64,000 bases of DNA from Natrinema versiforme (GTDB lineage: Archaea > Halobacteriota > Halobacteria > Halobacteriales > Natrialbaceae): NCBI RefSeq assembly GCF_005576615.1, contig NZ_CP040330.1, positions 2,418,001-2,482,000 on the forward strand, written 5' to 3'. This document shows, piece by piece, positions 32,818 to 44,307 of this stretch; position 1 is the first letter of the stretch; every line of letters begins with the position of its first letter. The position numbers and the translations under genes are program-made. The notes beneath the pieces were generated by a model. The model made no database searches and was not told where the DNA came from. It saw only the letters and a program-made list of their open reading frames with translations.

Positions 32818-34796
32818 ATGAGCCGGCCACGCGTGCTCTGCGTGAGCAGCGATCGATCGACGCGAGCGTCCATCACACTGTCTCTCACCGACGCGGCCGT
32901 CGACGTCGTCATCGCCCAGCGATCAGCCGAGGCGATCGACCGACTCGAGCGGGAGTCGATCGACGCGGTCGTCATCGATCCGAGCGCCGTCGCGAACGTA
33001 CCGGCGCTCGTCAACACCGTCGAGCGCGAGGCCCGACGGCTTCGACGATCAGCTACTGGGAGGGAGACGGCGAGACCGGTGCCGTTCTTGGGGACATCGC
33101 CGCTCGAGCGGGCGACACCGATCCGGCAACGGGGCTGGCGGACGAGATCCTCCAGCGAACCGATGCCGAGGCGACCCCCGCTACCACGGCCGGTACCGGC
33201 ATGGAAGCCGCCGATTCTGGTACGACCGCCGAGGATGCTCCCACCCTCGAGGATCGTTCCGACGATCTCGCGACCCTCGTCAGTCGCGTTCGCTGCCGGC
33301 TGGTCGACGCCACATCGCCGCTCACCGTCGAGCAGGTGCTCCGCGAGGAGCTGACCGACAGCGACCGGTTCACGTTCGCGTGGGTCGGCGAGTACGACCG
33401 GGGCGAACGCGCGATTATCCCGTGGCTCTCCAATACGGACACCACGGAGTGGTCGCTCCGGCGAACGTTCGACATCGGCGGCGGCGACCAACCGCTGCTC
33501 GAGCGGGCCGTTCGGACCAGCGAACTCCACAGTACGCGGTACGACGAGGACGAGCGGGGACGCGTTCCGTTCGGCGGCCTCGCGTTCGAGCGCGGCGTTC
33601 GGTCGGTCGCCGTCGCACCGCTCGCCGCGAGCGACGACCCCTACGGCGTGGTCGTCATCTACGCGACGGAGCCGTTCTCCGAGCGCGAGCGGGACGCGAT
33701 TCGAGACGCGACCGCGGCCGCGTCCCACGTCCTCGAGACGATCGCCCTCCGCGGCCGGCACGACCAGCAGGAACGAACGCTCCACCGGTACGAGCGACTC
33801 GTCGAGACCGCGGGCGACGGAATGTACGTCCTCGACGAGTCGGGCCACTTCACGACCGTCAACGACGCGCTGGTCGAGATCACCGGCTACAGCCGCGAGG
33901 GGCTACTCGGCGAACACGCCTCGATCCTGTTCGACCGCGAGGACGTGGCTGCCGGCGAAGAAACCATCCGATCGCTCCTCGAGACCGGCGGGAGCACCGA
34001 TACCCTCGAGTTGATCCTCGAGACGAAAACCGGGGAGACGATCCCCTGTGAGGCCAAGATCGCCGTGCTCGTTCCCGACGGGGCGTTCCTCGGCTCGGTC
34101 GGCGTGCTCCGGGACGTGACCGAACGGAAGCGCCGGGAACGGCAACTCCGCGAACGCAACGAGCGCCTCGACGCCTTCGCCCGAATCGTCAGTCACGACC
34201 TCCGCAACCCGCTGAGCGTCGCGCAGGGCTACCTCGACCTGTTCGAGGAGAGCGGGAACCCCGAGCACGCCGAGAAGACCCGCGAGGGACTCGACCGCAT
34301 GGAGTCGATCATCGAGGACGTGCTGGCGATCGCCCGCGAGGGCGAGTGGGCGACCGACACCGATCCCGCCGACCTCGAGTCGACCGCGCGAGCGGCGTGG
34401 AAACACGTCTCGACGGACGCTGCGACGCTATCGGTCGCGGGCACGACGACGCTCGAGGCCGATCGATCGCGGCTCCTACGGCTCCTCGAGAACTGTTTCC
34501 GGAACAGTATCGAGCACGGCGAAACCACCGAGACCGTTCGCGTCGGGCCGCTCGAGGCGGACGGGAGCGGCGCGAACCGGGGGTTCTTCGTCGAAGATGA
34601 TGGCGAGGGATTACCCGAGACCCTCCGGGGCGAACTCTTCGATCCGTCAGTCTCGTCGTCCGCTGAGGGGCTCGGAATCGGGCTGTGGATCGTCAGAGAA
34701 GTGGCTACCGGGCACGGGTGGTCGGTCGGCGCGACCGAAAGCGACAGCGGAGGGGCCCGCTTCGAGTTCGAAACCGAGGCTCAATTTTCGGACTGA
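32818..34796 (+). CDS. Sensor histidine kinase with frameshifted 5' end
   Basis: The first ~72 codons (from 32818, MSRPRVLCVSSDRSTRASITLSLTDA) look like a receiver-type N-terminal domain. Around 33030-33045 good coding sequence moves to another frame (STISYWEGDGETGAV...), and both frames turn Arg/Pro-rich outside their own part, so a single-base frameshift or sequence error is likely. The intact remainder has a GAF-like module (FTFAWVGEYDRGERAIIPWLS), one PAS (AGDGMYVLDESGHFTTVNDAL), HisKA with ARIVSHDLRNPLSVAQ and HATPase_c with NCFRNSIEHG and EDDGEGLPE. It may be expressed from an internal start. It converges with the HalX regulator. Confidence 0.75.
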
Positions 34797-35353
34797 AGGT
34801 CTTGAAACGCGCCGACGAAATCGTCGTGGGAGGACATCCCGGAGACCGTCTCGTCGACCCGCTGCTCGAGCGTCTCGACGCGGTCACAGAGGTCCTGATA
34901 CTCCTCGTTGTCTGCGAGTTCACGGTCGGCCTTCTCGGACTCTAACAGCGCCTTCTTCGAGACGAGCGCGTAGTATTCCTGAATATCCGACTCGTAGTCC
35001 GAGCGGTCGGCCACGTCATCGACCATCTCGACGAGTTCGTCCTTCGAGACCGGCTTGACCAGATAGTCGTCGAAGCCCATCTCGATGATGTCGAAGTCTG
35101 GATCCACAGCCGTCACCATAACGACCCGGGAATCGTACCCGTCGTCGCGGATCTGCTCGAGGACTTCGTCGCCGGAGAGTCCCGGCATCCGTCGGTCTAA
35201 CAGGACGACCTCGACGGAGTCGGTCATGTTCTCGAGTGCTTCCTCTCCGTCGTACGCCGTCTCGACGGTGCGCTCGCCTTGGAGCCACGCGGCGAACAGG
35301 TCCGCGAGACGAGCCTCGTCGTCGACGACGAGCACCTCGGGCCCGTCACTCAT
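34781..35353 (-). CDS. Response regulator with HalX domain
   Basis: This is a 190-aa protein. Residues 1-115 are a receiver: acidic pair in EVLVVDDEARLAD, phospho-Asp in VVLLDRRMPGLSG, Thr in VVMVTAV, Lys in YLVKPVSKDEL. Residues ~120-190 are the HalX helix pair (YESDIQEYYALVSKKALLESEKADRELAD), common only in haloarchaea. Its 3' end overlaps the 3' end of the convergent kinase by 16 nt; pairing of the two is plausible by position. Confidence 0.9.
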   Translation of the reverse strand: MSDGPEVLVVDDEARLADLFAAWLQGERTVETAYDGEEALENMTDSVEVVLLDRRMPGLSGDEVLEQIRDDGYDSRVVMVTAVDPDFDIIEMGFDDYLVKPVSKDELVEMVDDVADRSDYESDIQEYYALVSKKALLESEKADRELADNEEYQDLCDRVETLEQRVDETVSGMSSHDDFVGAFQDLQSEN

Positions 35354-35551
35354 TTTGGAACCCCTCCGTTCTCTTCATCGATTACAGCCACGGGACACCA
35401 ATGGTACCTCTGGGTGATAAATCTCGCGACCAGATGTCAGAGTGAGGACGTATATCGCGGTCGATGACGAACGAACGGGGGCGGACAGATACCGAAGTTC
35501 GAACGCAATCCAAACGGGTGGCCGGTCGCTGCGTCGTTCAGTACGGCTCGG

Positions 35552-37525
35552 TTACTTACCCTCGAACTCCGGCTCCTCGTCCTCCATGAAGGCCGTGATG
35601 CCCTCCATCAGGTCGTCGGTCGCCATCAGGTGGCCGAAGGCGGAGGCCTCGTACTCGAGGCCGGCCTCCGTGTCGTCGCGGCCGGCGAGCATCGCGCGCT
35701 TGGTGAACGTCTGGGCGATCGGCGGGCCGCCGGCGAGGTCGGTCGCCAACTCGAGGGCGCGGTCCTCGAGGCCGTCGTTGTCGACGACCTCGTTGACGAA
35801 GCCGTAGTCGGCCATCGTCTCGGCGTCGTAGCGCTCGGCGGTGAGGATGATCTCCTTCGCTCGGCCCTCGCCGACGATGTGTTTGAGCCGTTGGGTGCCG
35901 CCCCAGCCGGGGATCAGGCCGAGGTCGAGTTCGGGCTGGCCGAACTGGGAGCGCTCGCTGGCGACGCGCATGTCCGCACAGGTCGACAGCTCCATCCCGC
36001 CGCCGAGACAGAAGCCGTCGATCCCGGCGACGACGGGCATATCGCAGGCCTCGAGGGCACCGAACGTCGACTGCCCGAGCCGCGAGAGTTCCTGTCCCTC
36101 GATCGGGTCGGCACCGCTGCCGGCCATGCTCTGGACATCCGCCCCCGCGGAGAACGCCTTCTCGCCCTCGCCGGTGATCAGGAGCGCACGGACCTCCTCG
36201 TCCTCCGCTAACTGCTCGATCGCCGTCGAGAGCTCCTCGAGCAGGTCGTCGCTGATCGTGTTCATCCGGTGTGGCCGGTCGAGGACGATGTGGCCGACGT
36301 AGTCGCCGGGGTACTCGAGGCGGATCGTCTCGAAGTCGACGCCGTCCGCGTCGTCGGTCGACTCGTAGAAACCGCCCGCGTCGGCCCGCTCCGCGAGGTA
36401 CTCGTCGGGCGCGTAGCGCTCGTGGCCGGTCTCCTCGTAGGTCTCCTCGAGGGTCTCGTGGAGCGGCGCGAGGCCGTAGTCGTCGACCAGCTTGACCGGG
36501 CCGTCGGGGAAGCCGGCCCCGAGCTTGACCGCCTCGTCGATCGACTCCGGCGGGGCGACGTCGCCGCCGATCAGTTTCGCGGCCTCGTTGGCCATCGTCG
36601 CGAGGAGCCGCTCCTTGACGAACTCCGACTGTTGGTCGGTCGGGATCTGGACGCCCTCGCCGTCCTCGTAATCGTAGAACCCCTTCCCGGTCTTCTTCCC
36701 GAGTTCCTCATTTTCGACTTTCTCCTCGAGCAGCGGGGCCGGCTCGTAGGCCTCGCCCAGCACCTCGTTCATGTACTCGAGGACGTGGTAACTGACATCG
36801 TTGCCGACCTGATCGCCGAGTTCGAAGCTGCCCATCGGCAGGCCCATGTCGTACTTGGTCGTCGAGTCGACCTCCGCGATGGTCGCCTCGTCGTTGCTGA
36901 CGAGCCACGCGGCCTCGTTCATCAGCGGCACCAGAATGCGGTTGACGATGAAGCCCGGCGAGTCCTTGTGGACCCGGACCGGCGTCTTGCCGAGGTCCTC
37001 GGCGAACGCCTCCGTGAGCTCGAGCGTCTCCTCGGCGCTCTCGGCACCCGAAATCACTTCGACGAGTTGCATTCGGACCGGCGGATTGAAGAAGTGCATC
37101 CCGCAGAACCGCTCGGGCCGCTCGGTCACCTCGGCGAGTTCGGTGATCGAGAGACTCGAGGTGTTCGTCGCGAAGATCGCCCGGTCGGGGGCGTGTTCCT
37201 CGAGTTCGGTATACACGTCCTTCTTGATCTCCATCTGCTCGGGAACCGCCTCGATGACGAAATCGGCGTCCGCGACGGCTTCCTCCATGTCGACCAGCGG
37301 CGTCACGCACTCGAGGGCAGCGTCTGCTTCCTCGTCGGTGAGCTGGTCGTTCTCGGCGAGTTTGCCCAGCGACCACTCGATCGACTCGTAGCCGTTCTGG
37401 ACGAACTCCTCGTTGATGTCGCGCATGTTCACGTCGTAGCCGGCCATCGCGGCGACCTCCGCGATCCCGTGACCCATGTTGCCCGCTCCCAGAACTGCGA
37501 CGGTGTTGATATCCTCGAGTTCCAT
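35552..37525 (-). CDS. Fused 3-hydroxyacyl-CoA dehydrogenase / enoyl-CoA hydratase
   Basis: This 657-aa bifunctional beta-oxidation enzyme has the dehydrogenase first: NAD-binding VAVLGAGNMGHGIAEVAAMAGYDV, catalytic His in FCGMHFFNPPVRM, then two 3HCDH C-terminal repeats (about 185-385). The C-terminal ~255 residues are a complete crotonase domain with SAGADVQSM, GGGMELSTCADMRVA and FGQPELDLGLIPGWGGTQRL, so both hydratase glutamates are present. It carries out hydration and oxidation of enoyl-CoA. MELEDINTV at 37525 is the start. It diverges from an acyl-CoA dehydrogenase, so the two probably share regulation. Confidence 0.93.
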   Translation of the reverse strand: MELEDINTVAVLGAGNMGHGIAEVAAMAGYDVNMRDINEEFVQNGYESIEWSLGKLAENDQLTDEEADAALECVTPLVDMEEAVADADFVIEAVPEQMEIKKDVYTELEEHAPDRAIFATNTSSLSITELAEVTERPERFCGMHFFNPPVRMQLVEVISGAESAEETLELTEAFAEDLGKTPVRVHKDSPGFIVNRILVPLMNEAAWLVSNDEATIAEVDSTTKYDMGLPMGSFELGDQVGNDVSYHVLEYMNEVLGEAYEPAPLLEEKVENEELGKKTGKGFYDYEDGEGVQIPTDQQSEFVKERLLATMANEAAKLIGGDVAPPESIDEAVKLGAGFPDGPVKLVDDYGLAPLHETLEETYEETGHERYAPDEYLAERADAGGFYESTDDADGVDFETIRLEYPGDYVGHIVLDRPHRMNTISDDLLEELSTAIEQLAEDEEVRALLITGEGEKAFSAGADVQSMAGSGADPIEGQELSRLGQSTFGALEACDMPVVAGIDGFCLGGGMELSTCADMRVASERSQFGQPELDLGLIPGWGGTQRLKHIVGEGRAKEIILTAERYDAETMADYGFVNEVVDNDGLEDRALELATDLAGGPPIAQTFTKRAMLAGRDDTEAGLEYEASAFGHLMATDDLMEGITAFMEDEEPEFEGK

Positions 37526-37640
37526 GCCCAAGCATCCTATGTGGACTCGTTTCAACGTTTCCCTCTCACCTCATAGAAACGATAGTTCTGTTTACTACCG
37601 GTTACAAACCTCTTTATCGCTCCGTTAGTAACGATCGTCC

Positions 37641-38786
37641 ATGGAATTCGGACTCAGCGAAGAACAGCAACAAATCCGGGACGAGGTCCGTCGGTTCGCC
37701 GAAAACGAGATCGTTCCCAACGCCGAGGAGTACGACACCGAAGAGAAGTTCCCCCACGAGATCGTCGACGAGGCCGCCGAAATGGGGCTGGTCGGCTCCT
37801 CGATCCCCATCGAGTACGGCGGAGCCGGCTACTCTACCCTCGAGTCGGCGCTCATCGCCGAGGAACTGTTCTCCCACGACCCCGGGATCGCGCTCTCGAT
37901 CATGGCCTGTTCGTTCGGGACCGAGGCCATCCGCGAGTTCGGGACCGAAGACCAGAAGGAGCGCTTCCTCGAGCCCGTCGCGCTGGGCGAGAAGATCTCC
38001 GGTGCGGCGATTTCGGAGCCGGACACCGGCTCGGACGTCTCCTCCGTCTCGACCCGCGCCGAGAAGGACGGCGACGAGTGGGTGATCAACGGCAACAAGA
38101 TGTGGATCACCAACGGCACGGTCGGCGACTTCTTCGTCGTCCTCTGTAAGACCGACCCCGACGCCGAGAGCCGCTACGACGGCTTCAGCCAGATCATCGT
38201 CGAGTCCGACCGCGATGGCTTCTCCTCGGACAAGATCACCGGCAAGCTCGGCATCCGCGCCTCCGACACCGCCGAACTCATCTTCGACGACGTTCGCGTT
38301 CCCGAGGAAAACCTCGTCGGCGACCGCGACGCCGCCTTCCTCCAGCAGATGCAGTTCTTCGACGCCACCCGAACCGGCGTCGCCGCACAGGGACTCGGCA
38401 TCGCGAGAGGCGCACTCGAGGCCGCGCTCGACTACGCCGAGGACCGCGAGCAGTTCGGCCAGTCCATCTCGGAGTTCCAGGCCATCCAGCACAAGCTCGC
38501 CGACATGGCGACCAAGACCGAGGCCGCGCGCAACCTGACCTACAAGGCCGCGTGGAACGTCGATCAGGGCAACGACATCACGAAACTCGCCTCGATGGCC
38601 AAGGAGTACGCCTCCCGCGTCGCCGTCGACGTCTCCAACGAGGCCGTCCAGATCCACGGCGGTGCCGGCTACGTCAACGACTTCCCCGTCGAGCGCTTCT
38701 ACCGCGACTCGAAGATCACCCAGATCTACGAGGGCACCACCGAGATCCAGAAGAACGTCATCGCTCGAGAACTCTTAGACGACTAG
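37641..38786 (+). CDS. Acyl-CoA dehydrogenase
   Basis: A 381-aa flavoprotein with a typical short-chain acyl-CoA dehydrogenase pattern: ISGAAISEPDTGSDVSSVSTRAEKDGDEWVINGNKMWITNG, RVPEENLVGDRDAAF, GVAAQGLGIARGALEAALDYAEDREQFGQSI, and ITQIYEGTTEIQKNVIAREL with the catalytic Glu in YEGTTE. A CTCTTTATCG element around 37608-37617 is the likely TATA. The divergent partner completes the beta-oxidation spiral. A structured repeat begins 3 nt after its stop codon. Confidence 0.94.
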   Translation: MEFGLSEEQQQIRDEVRRFAENEIVPNAEEYDTEEKFPHEIVDEAAEMGLVGSSIPIEYGGAGYSTLESALIAEELFSHDPGIALSIMACSFGTEAIREFGTEDQKERFLEPVALGEKISGAAISEPDTGSDVSSVSTRAEKDGDEWVINGNKMWITNGTVGDFFVVLCKTDPDAESRYDGFSQIIVESDRDGFSSDKITGKLGIRASDTAELIFDDVRVPEENLVGDRDAAFLQQMQFFDATRTGVAAQGLGIARGALEAALDYAEDREQFGQSISEFQAIQHKLADMATKTEAARNLTYKAAWNVDQGNDITKLASMAKEYASRVAVDVSNEAVQIHGGAGYVNDFPVERFYRDSKITQIYEGTTEIQKNVIARELLDD

Positions 38787-38789
38787 AAC

Positions 38790-38980
38790 CGAAATTTTGC
38801 GCTGCGCTCTGGCGAGACGACGCCAGCATCGCTGGCGCACGTCTCGCCGACGCTCGGCAAAATTTCGATCAAAAGCACTCCTCCTTCCCCTTTACTACGT
38901 TTCGGGTCAGTCGTCGGCCCGCTCGCTCACTGCGTTCGCTCGCGGTCGTCACCGGGTAACAGCCTGCCCTTCCCCGGGTC
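38790..38980 (+). repeat. Structured 3'-end element, copy A
   Basis: Begins 3 nt after the acyl-CoA dehydrogenase stop. Blocks in order: CGAAATTTTGCGCTGCG (38790-38806); hairpin GGCGAGAC/GTCTCGCC (38811-38818 with 38841-38848) enclosing GCCAGC/GCTGGC (38822-38827 with 38831-38836); CGGCAAAATTTCGATCAAAAG and CACTCCTCCTT (to 38886); CAGTCGTCGGCCCGC (38908-38922); GCCTGCCCTTCCCCGGGT (38962-38979). The same blocks recur, with different hairpin stems, after the gene at 54.8 kb. AAATTTT and AAAATTT of the first and third blocks can also pair, making a longer outer stem. Confidence 0.75.
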
Positions 38981-39285
38981 ATGCGGCTCTCACATTCGTT
39001 CGAGCCACATTCTCGGCCACCGATCTGGGCCGTCTCAGACGACCACGATCACCAGCGATAGCGCGACGAAGACCACGTGCGTGGCGCGTTGGCGGCAATA
39101 ATCTACGCGACCGACGAGGGACATGAGTCCGGCGTGACGGGCAACGCGATGCGACTGGCGAACGTCGAGCCCGACCTGCCCGACGAGCGACATCAAGAGT
39201 AGGGAGACGAGAAACGCCGACGCCGACTGGCCCGTCGACCGAGACGCCTATCTTTCCCCGGCCCCTTCCCGCGGTACCGACACGA
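38981..39285. other. Intergenic region with one possible small membrane ORF
   Basis: Apart from the short minus-strand frame at 39035-39193, no gene is visible before the DNA glycosylase start. Confidence 0.35.
39035..39193 (-). CDS. Possible small membrane protein (52 aa)
   Basis: A minus-strand frame starting MSLVGQVGLDVRQSHRVARH and ending ATHVVFVALSLVIVVV, with a hydrophobic C-terminal helix. The segment MSLVG(Q/R)V occurs twice, 23 residues apart, so initiation at 39124 is also possible. It rests only on composition and hydrophobicity. Confidence 0.25.
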   Translation of the reverse strand: MSLVGQVGLDVRQSHRVARHAGLMSLVGRVDYCRQRATHVVFVALSLVIVVV

Positions 39286-39876
39286 ATGCTCGAGGAGGCA
39301 CACTCCGTACTGCGTCGAGACCCCGTGATGGCGGAGCTCATCGACCGACACGACCCGTACGTTGAACAGGACTGGGACGAGTACGAGCGGCTCTGTATTT
39401 CGATCATCAATCAGCAGCTATCGACCGCGAGCGCCGCCGCCGTCCGCGACCGCGTGTTCGAACTGTTCCGCGGCGAGGTGACCCCCGAAGCGGTGTTAGA
39501 CGCGGAGGACGAGGCGCTGCTCGGGGCCGGCCTCTCCCGGAGCAAGGTCGAGTACCTGCGCAACGCCGCCCGCGCGTTCCGCGAGAACGATTTCACGCGG
39601 GAAGGACTGGCCAACCACTCGAACGAGGCCGTGGTCGATTCCCTCACCGAAATCAAGGGGATCGGTCCGTGGACAGCGCGCATGTACCTCCTGTTCGTCT
39701 TGGAGCGCGAGGATGTGTTGCCCCTCGGCGACCTCGCCGTCCGTCGGGCGATCGAAGGGTTGTACGGCGACGGCGAGGAGATGACTCGAGCGGAGATGCG
39801 CGAGGTCGCAGAACGGTGGCGGCCATATCGTAGTGTCGCCACCCGGTATCTCTGGGCCGACTACGAAGCCGAGTAG
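39286..39876 (+). CDS. HhH-GPD DNA glycosylase (AlkA-like 3-methyladenine glycosylase)
   Basis: This 196-aa base-excision repair enzyme has LCISIINQQLSTASAAAVRDRVF, the helix-hairpin-helix LTEIKGIGPWTARMYLLFVL and the catalytic aspartate in EDVLPLGDLAVRRAIEGLYG. No iron-sulfur cluster cysteines are present, which points to the AlkA/MPG II branch removing alkylated purines rather than to endonuclease III. Monocistronic. Confidence 0.9.
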   Translation: MLEEAHSVLRRDPVMAELIDRHDPYVEQDWDEYERLCISIINQQLSTASAAAVRDRVFELFRGEVTPEAVLDAEDEALLGAGLSRSKVEYLRNAARAFRENDFTREGLANHSNEAVVDSLTEIKGIGPWTARMYLLFVLEREDVLPLGDLAVRRAIEGLYGDGEEMTRAEMREVAERWRPYRSVATRYLWADYEAE

Positions 39877-40106
39877 GTCACGCCGGGGCCCCGCTGTACC
39901 GCATCCCGATTCGACTCGGCCGCCTCGAGCGGCGTAATACGGGATTGGGTTCGGAAAGCCGAGCGAGGAACCAACGAACGCGCCGGCTAATTCGCGATTA
40001 CGCACCCGAGTATGCAGGCCGCGGGCGGGGGCTCGAGAAACGAACTATTGAGGTGACGGGATGGCCCTATCGACTCAAGTACAGTTCGGTCGCGGGGCCT
40101 AGTGAG

Positions 40107-41426
40107 ATGGCAAACGAGACACCACCGTCCGATCCGGACGCGCCCGAGCAGCGGCGAATGACCACTGATCCCGAACGCATCAGGGAGTGGGCGGAGGCCC
40201 GCGACGCCGTTCCGGTCTCGATCCGCGGCGGCGAGGGCCACGGCGAGGGGCCCAGCCACTCCTTTGCCCGCCGCGACGAGATCGGCGAGAACCACGAGGA
40301 GTATACGTGGGACGAGTTCATGGAGACGTTCGATGACGAAGACCTCGTGTTCGTCTACCACGAGGAGGAGCCGACCGGCGAGGGGCTGGGCTTCTTCGAG
40401 ATGGTCGAGCGCGAGCGAGCGTTCGAGCGAGCCGACCTCGGCCGAGACGAACTCGAGGACTCGCTGCGGCGCGGCGAGACGGTGACGACCGAAATCGTCG
40501 AGACGCAGGTCGTCGAAACCGAAATCGTCGAACGGGACACGATCGAGAGCGAGGTGATCGACACGGAACTGGTCGAGCGCGAGGTCGTCGACTCCGAACT
40601 GCTCTCTCGCGATGTCATCGAGACCGAGTTCGTCGGCGAGGACCGCCTCGAGGTGACCGTCGACGAGACCCGCCTCGATACCATCGAGGAACTCGAACGC
40701 TACATCGTCGAGAGCCGCGTCGTCGACATCGACATCGAGCAGGACGAAGAGATCGAACGCGACACCGTCGAGACGGACATCGAACTCGAGAGCGTCCAGC
40801 GATCGATCCTCGAGAGCGATGTCGTCCGCTCGAGTGTCACCCCCGACGACGTGCTCGAGCGGGAGGTCATCCAGAGCCAGCGCACGGAGGGCGACGCCGT
40901 CCGGAGCGAACTCATCGAGCGCCGCACCGTCGAGGAGGAGTTAGACGAACACCTGCGGATGACCTACCTCCTCGAGGAGACCGAACTGGTCGAATCCGAG
41001 ATCATCGGCAGCGACGTGATCGAGGGTGAAATCATCGATGTCGAGGAGTATGGAGCCGCGGACTCAGCCGAGGCCGGGATGGAGACCGAGACCGGCGGTG
41101 CCGCGGGCGGCGAAGCGACGGCGAGTACCGGCACCGAGGCCGGCGCGGGAACGACGGACGAGGCGATGGACACGCCGATGGACGCATCGGCGGTCGAACT
41201 CTCGCGGGACGATCAGGGGAAAGCCGTCCTCGACGAGTCCGGGCAGCAGATCGGCATGGTCGCCGAAGTCGAAGGGCAGACCGCGTACGTCGATCCAGAG
41301 CCCGGGCTGACGGATCGGCTCAAGGCGCGACTGGACTGGGGCAGCCACGGTGACGACGACTACCCGGTCGAGTCGTCACAGATAACCGAAATCACGGACG
41401 ACGAAGTCGTCGTCAAAAGCGAGTGA
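40107..41426 (+). CDS. Repetitive acidic protein with C-terminal PRC-barrel
   Basis: This is a 439-aa protein. Residues ~20-110 form a small conserved-looking domain (AVPVSIRGGEGHGEGPSHSF ... WDEFMETFDDEDLVFVYHEEE). Residues ~125-325 are a long run of short Val/Ile-Glu-Thr/Ser-Glu units (for example TEIVETQVVETEIVERDTIE), giving alternating hydrophobic/acidic residues suited to a beta-solenoid or amphipathic fibre. A Gly/Ala/Thr linker follows, and then a PRC-barrel-like domain (GKAVLDESGQQIGMVAEVEG ... ITEITDDEVVVKSE). No signal peptide or membrane helix. Possibly a cytoplasmic structural or stress protein; function unknown. Confidence 0.7.
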   Translation: MANETPPSDPDAPEQRRMTTDPERIREWAEARDAVPVSIRGGEGHGEGPSHSFARRDEIGENHEEYTWDEFMETFDDEDLVFVYHEEEPTGEGLGFFEMVERERAFERADLGRDELEDSLRRGETVTTEIVETQVVETEIVERDTIESEVIDTELVEREVVDSELLSRDVIETEFVGEDRLEVTVDETRLDTIEELERYIVESRVVDIDIEQDEEIERDTVETDIELESVQRSILESDVVRSSVTPDDVLEREVIQSQRTEGDAVRSELIERRTVEEELDEHLRMTYLLEETELVESEIIGSDVIEGEIIDVEEYGAADSAEAGMETETGGAAGGEATASTGTEAGAGTTDEAMDTPMDASAVELSRDDQGKAVLDESGQQIGMVAEVEGQTAYVDPEPGLTDRLKARLDWGSHGDDDYPVESSQITEITDDEVVVKSE

Positions 41427-41464
41427 CGGGGACGGCTTTGGTTCGGTTTCGAAGGCATGGTCGA

Positions 41465-41848
41465 TCAGGCCACCAGTGACCGGAGATGCGCGAGACGCGT
41501 TTCAACCGGCGGATGCGTCGAGAACAGACCGGAAAAGCGACGATCGGCCCTGGACGGAGGGAGGACGGTGATCGCGTTGGTCGCCCGTGCCTGCCGGCGG
41601 AGATCCACGCTCGGCTTCGCTTCGGTCGCATTCGCGAGCCGCTCGAGTGCGGCGGCAAGCGCGCGTGGATCGCCGAGCGCCGTCGCCGCGGCGCGATCGG
41701 CGGCCAGCTCTCGGCCACGAGTAAAGATGCCGACTGCGATCTGGCCGACAATCGCCAGTCCGATACCGACGATGTCGAACACGCTCGATGGATAGTATAT
41801 TACACCATCCCGATCGAGAAATGTGTTCGGAACAAGATCGGTCGGCAA
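41465..41848 (-). pseudogene. C-terminal remnant of an HtpX-like M48 metalloprotease
   Basis: This 127-codon frame (TTG start at best) matches only the end of HtpX-like proteases: one membrane helix (VGIGLAIVGQIAVGIF), the third-zinc-ligand segment TRGRELAADRAAATALGDPRALAAALERL and the terminal FSGLFSTHPPVETRLAHLRSLVA. The HEXXH catalytic helix and the first two transmembrane helices are missing, and the first ~20 residues do not look like the family. It is most likely a truncated relic lying between the PRC-barrel gene and katG. Confidence 0.65.
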
Positions 41849-41915
41849 TTGAGTTAGACGGATCGTCTCGACGGATATCGGATACGGCCGCCAAACTGGC
41901 GGCGCTTGGCTGCGA

Positions 41916-44105
<2,190 letters not shown>

Positions 44106-44307
44106 TCACAACCTCAGGTTTGTGTTTCGGACAGTAAATTTTCGATAGTGGAAAACAGGGTGATGTGTACGAGAGACTCGGCGATGGCGGGAATCGGAAC
44201 CGTTCGGTATCGGTCATCGAAAAACGTTGCCTGAGCACCCATCAATCTCGTGGATCGGAGTGGTCGTCGACAGCGACCGGAGACGGGCGACCGACCGTGC
44301 CGGCCGA

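Noticed and set aside
38797-39126. An open frame over copy A whose translation (KFRSKALLLP ... RVTACPSPGH) resembles the translation of a frame over copy B (54299-54763)
   Set aside because: The similarity follows from the repeated DNA blocks; the stretches between them are hairpins, and the composition is not acidic. Treated as a repeat element, not a protein family.
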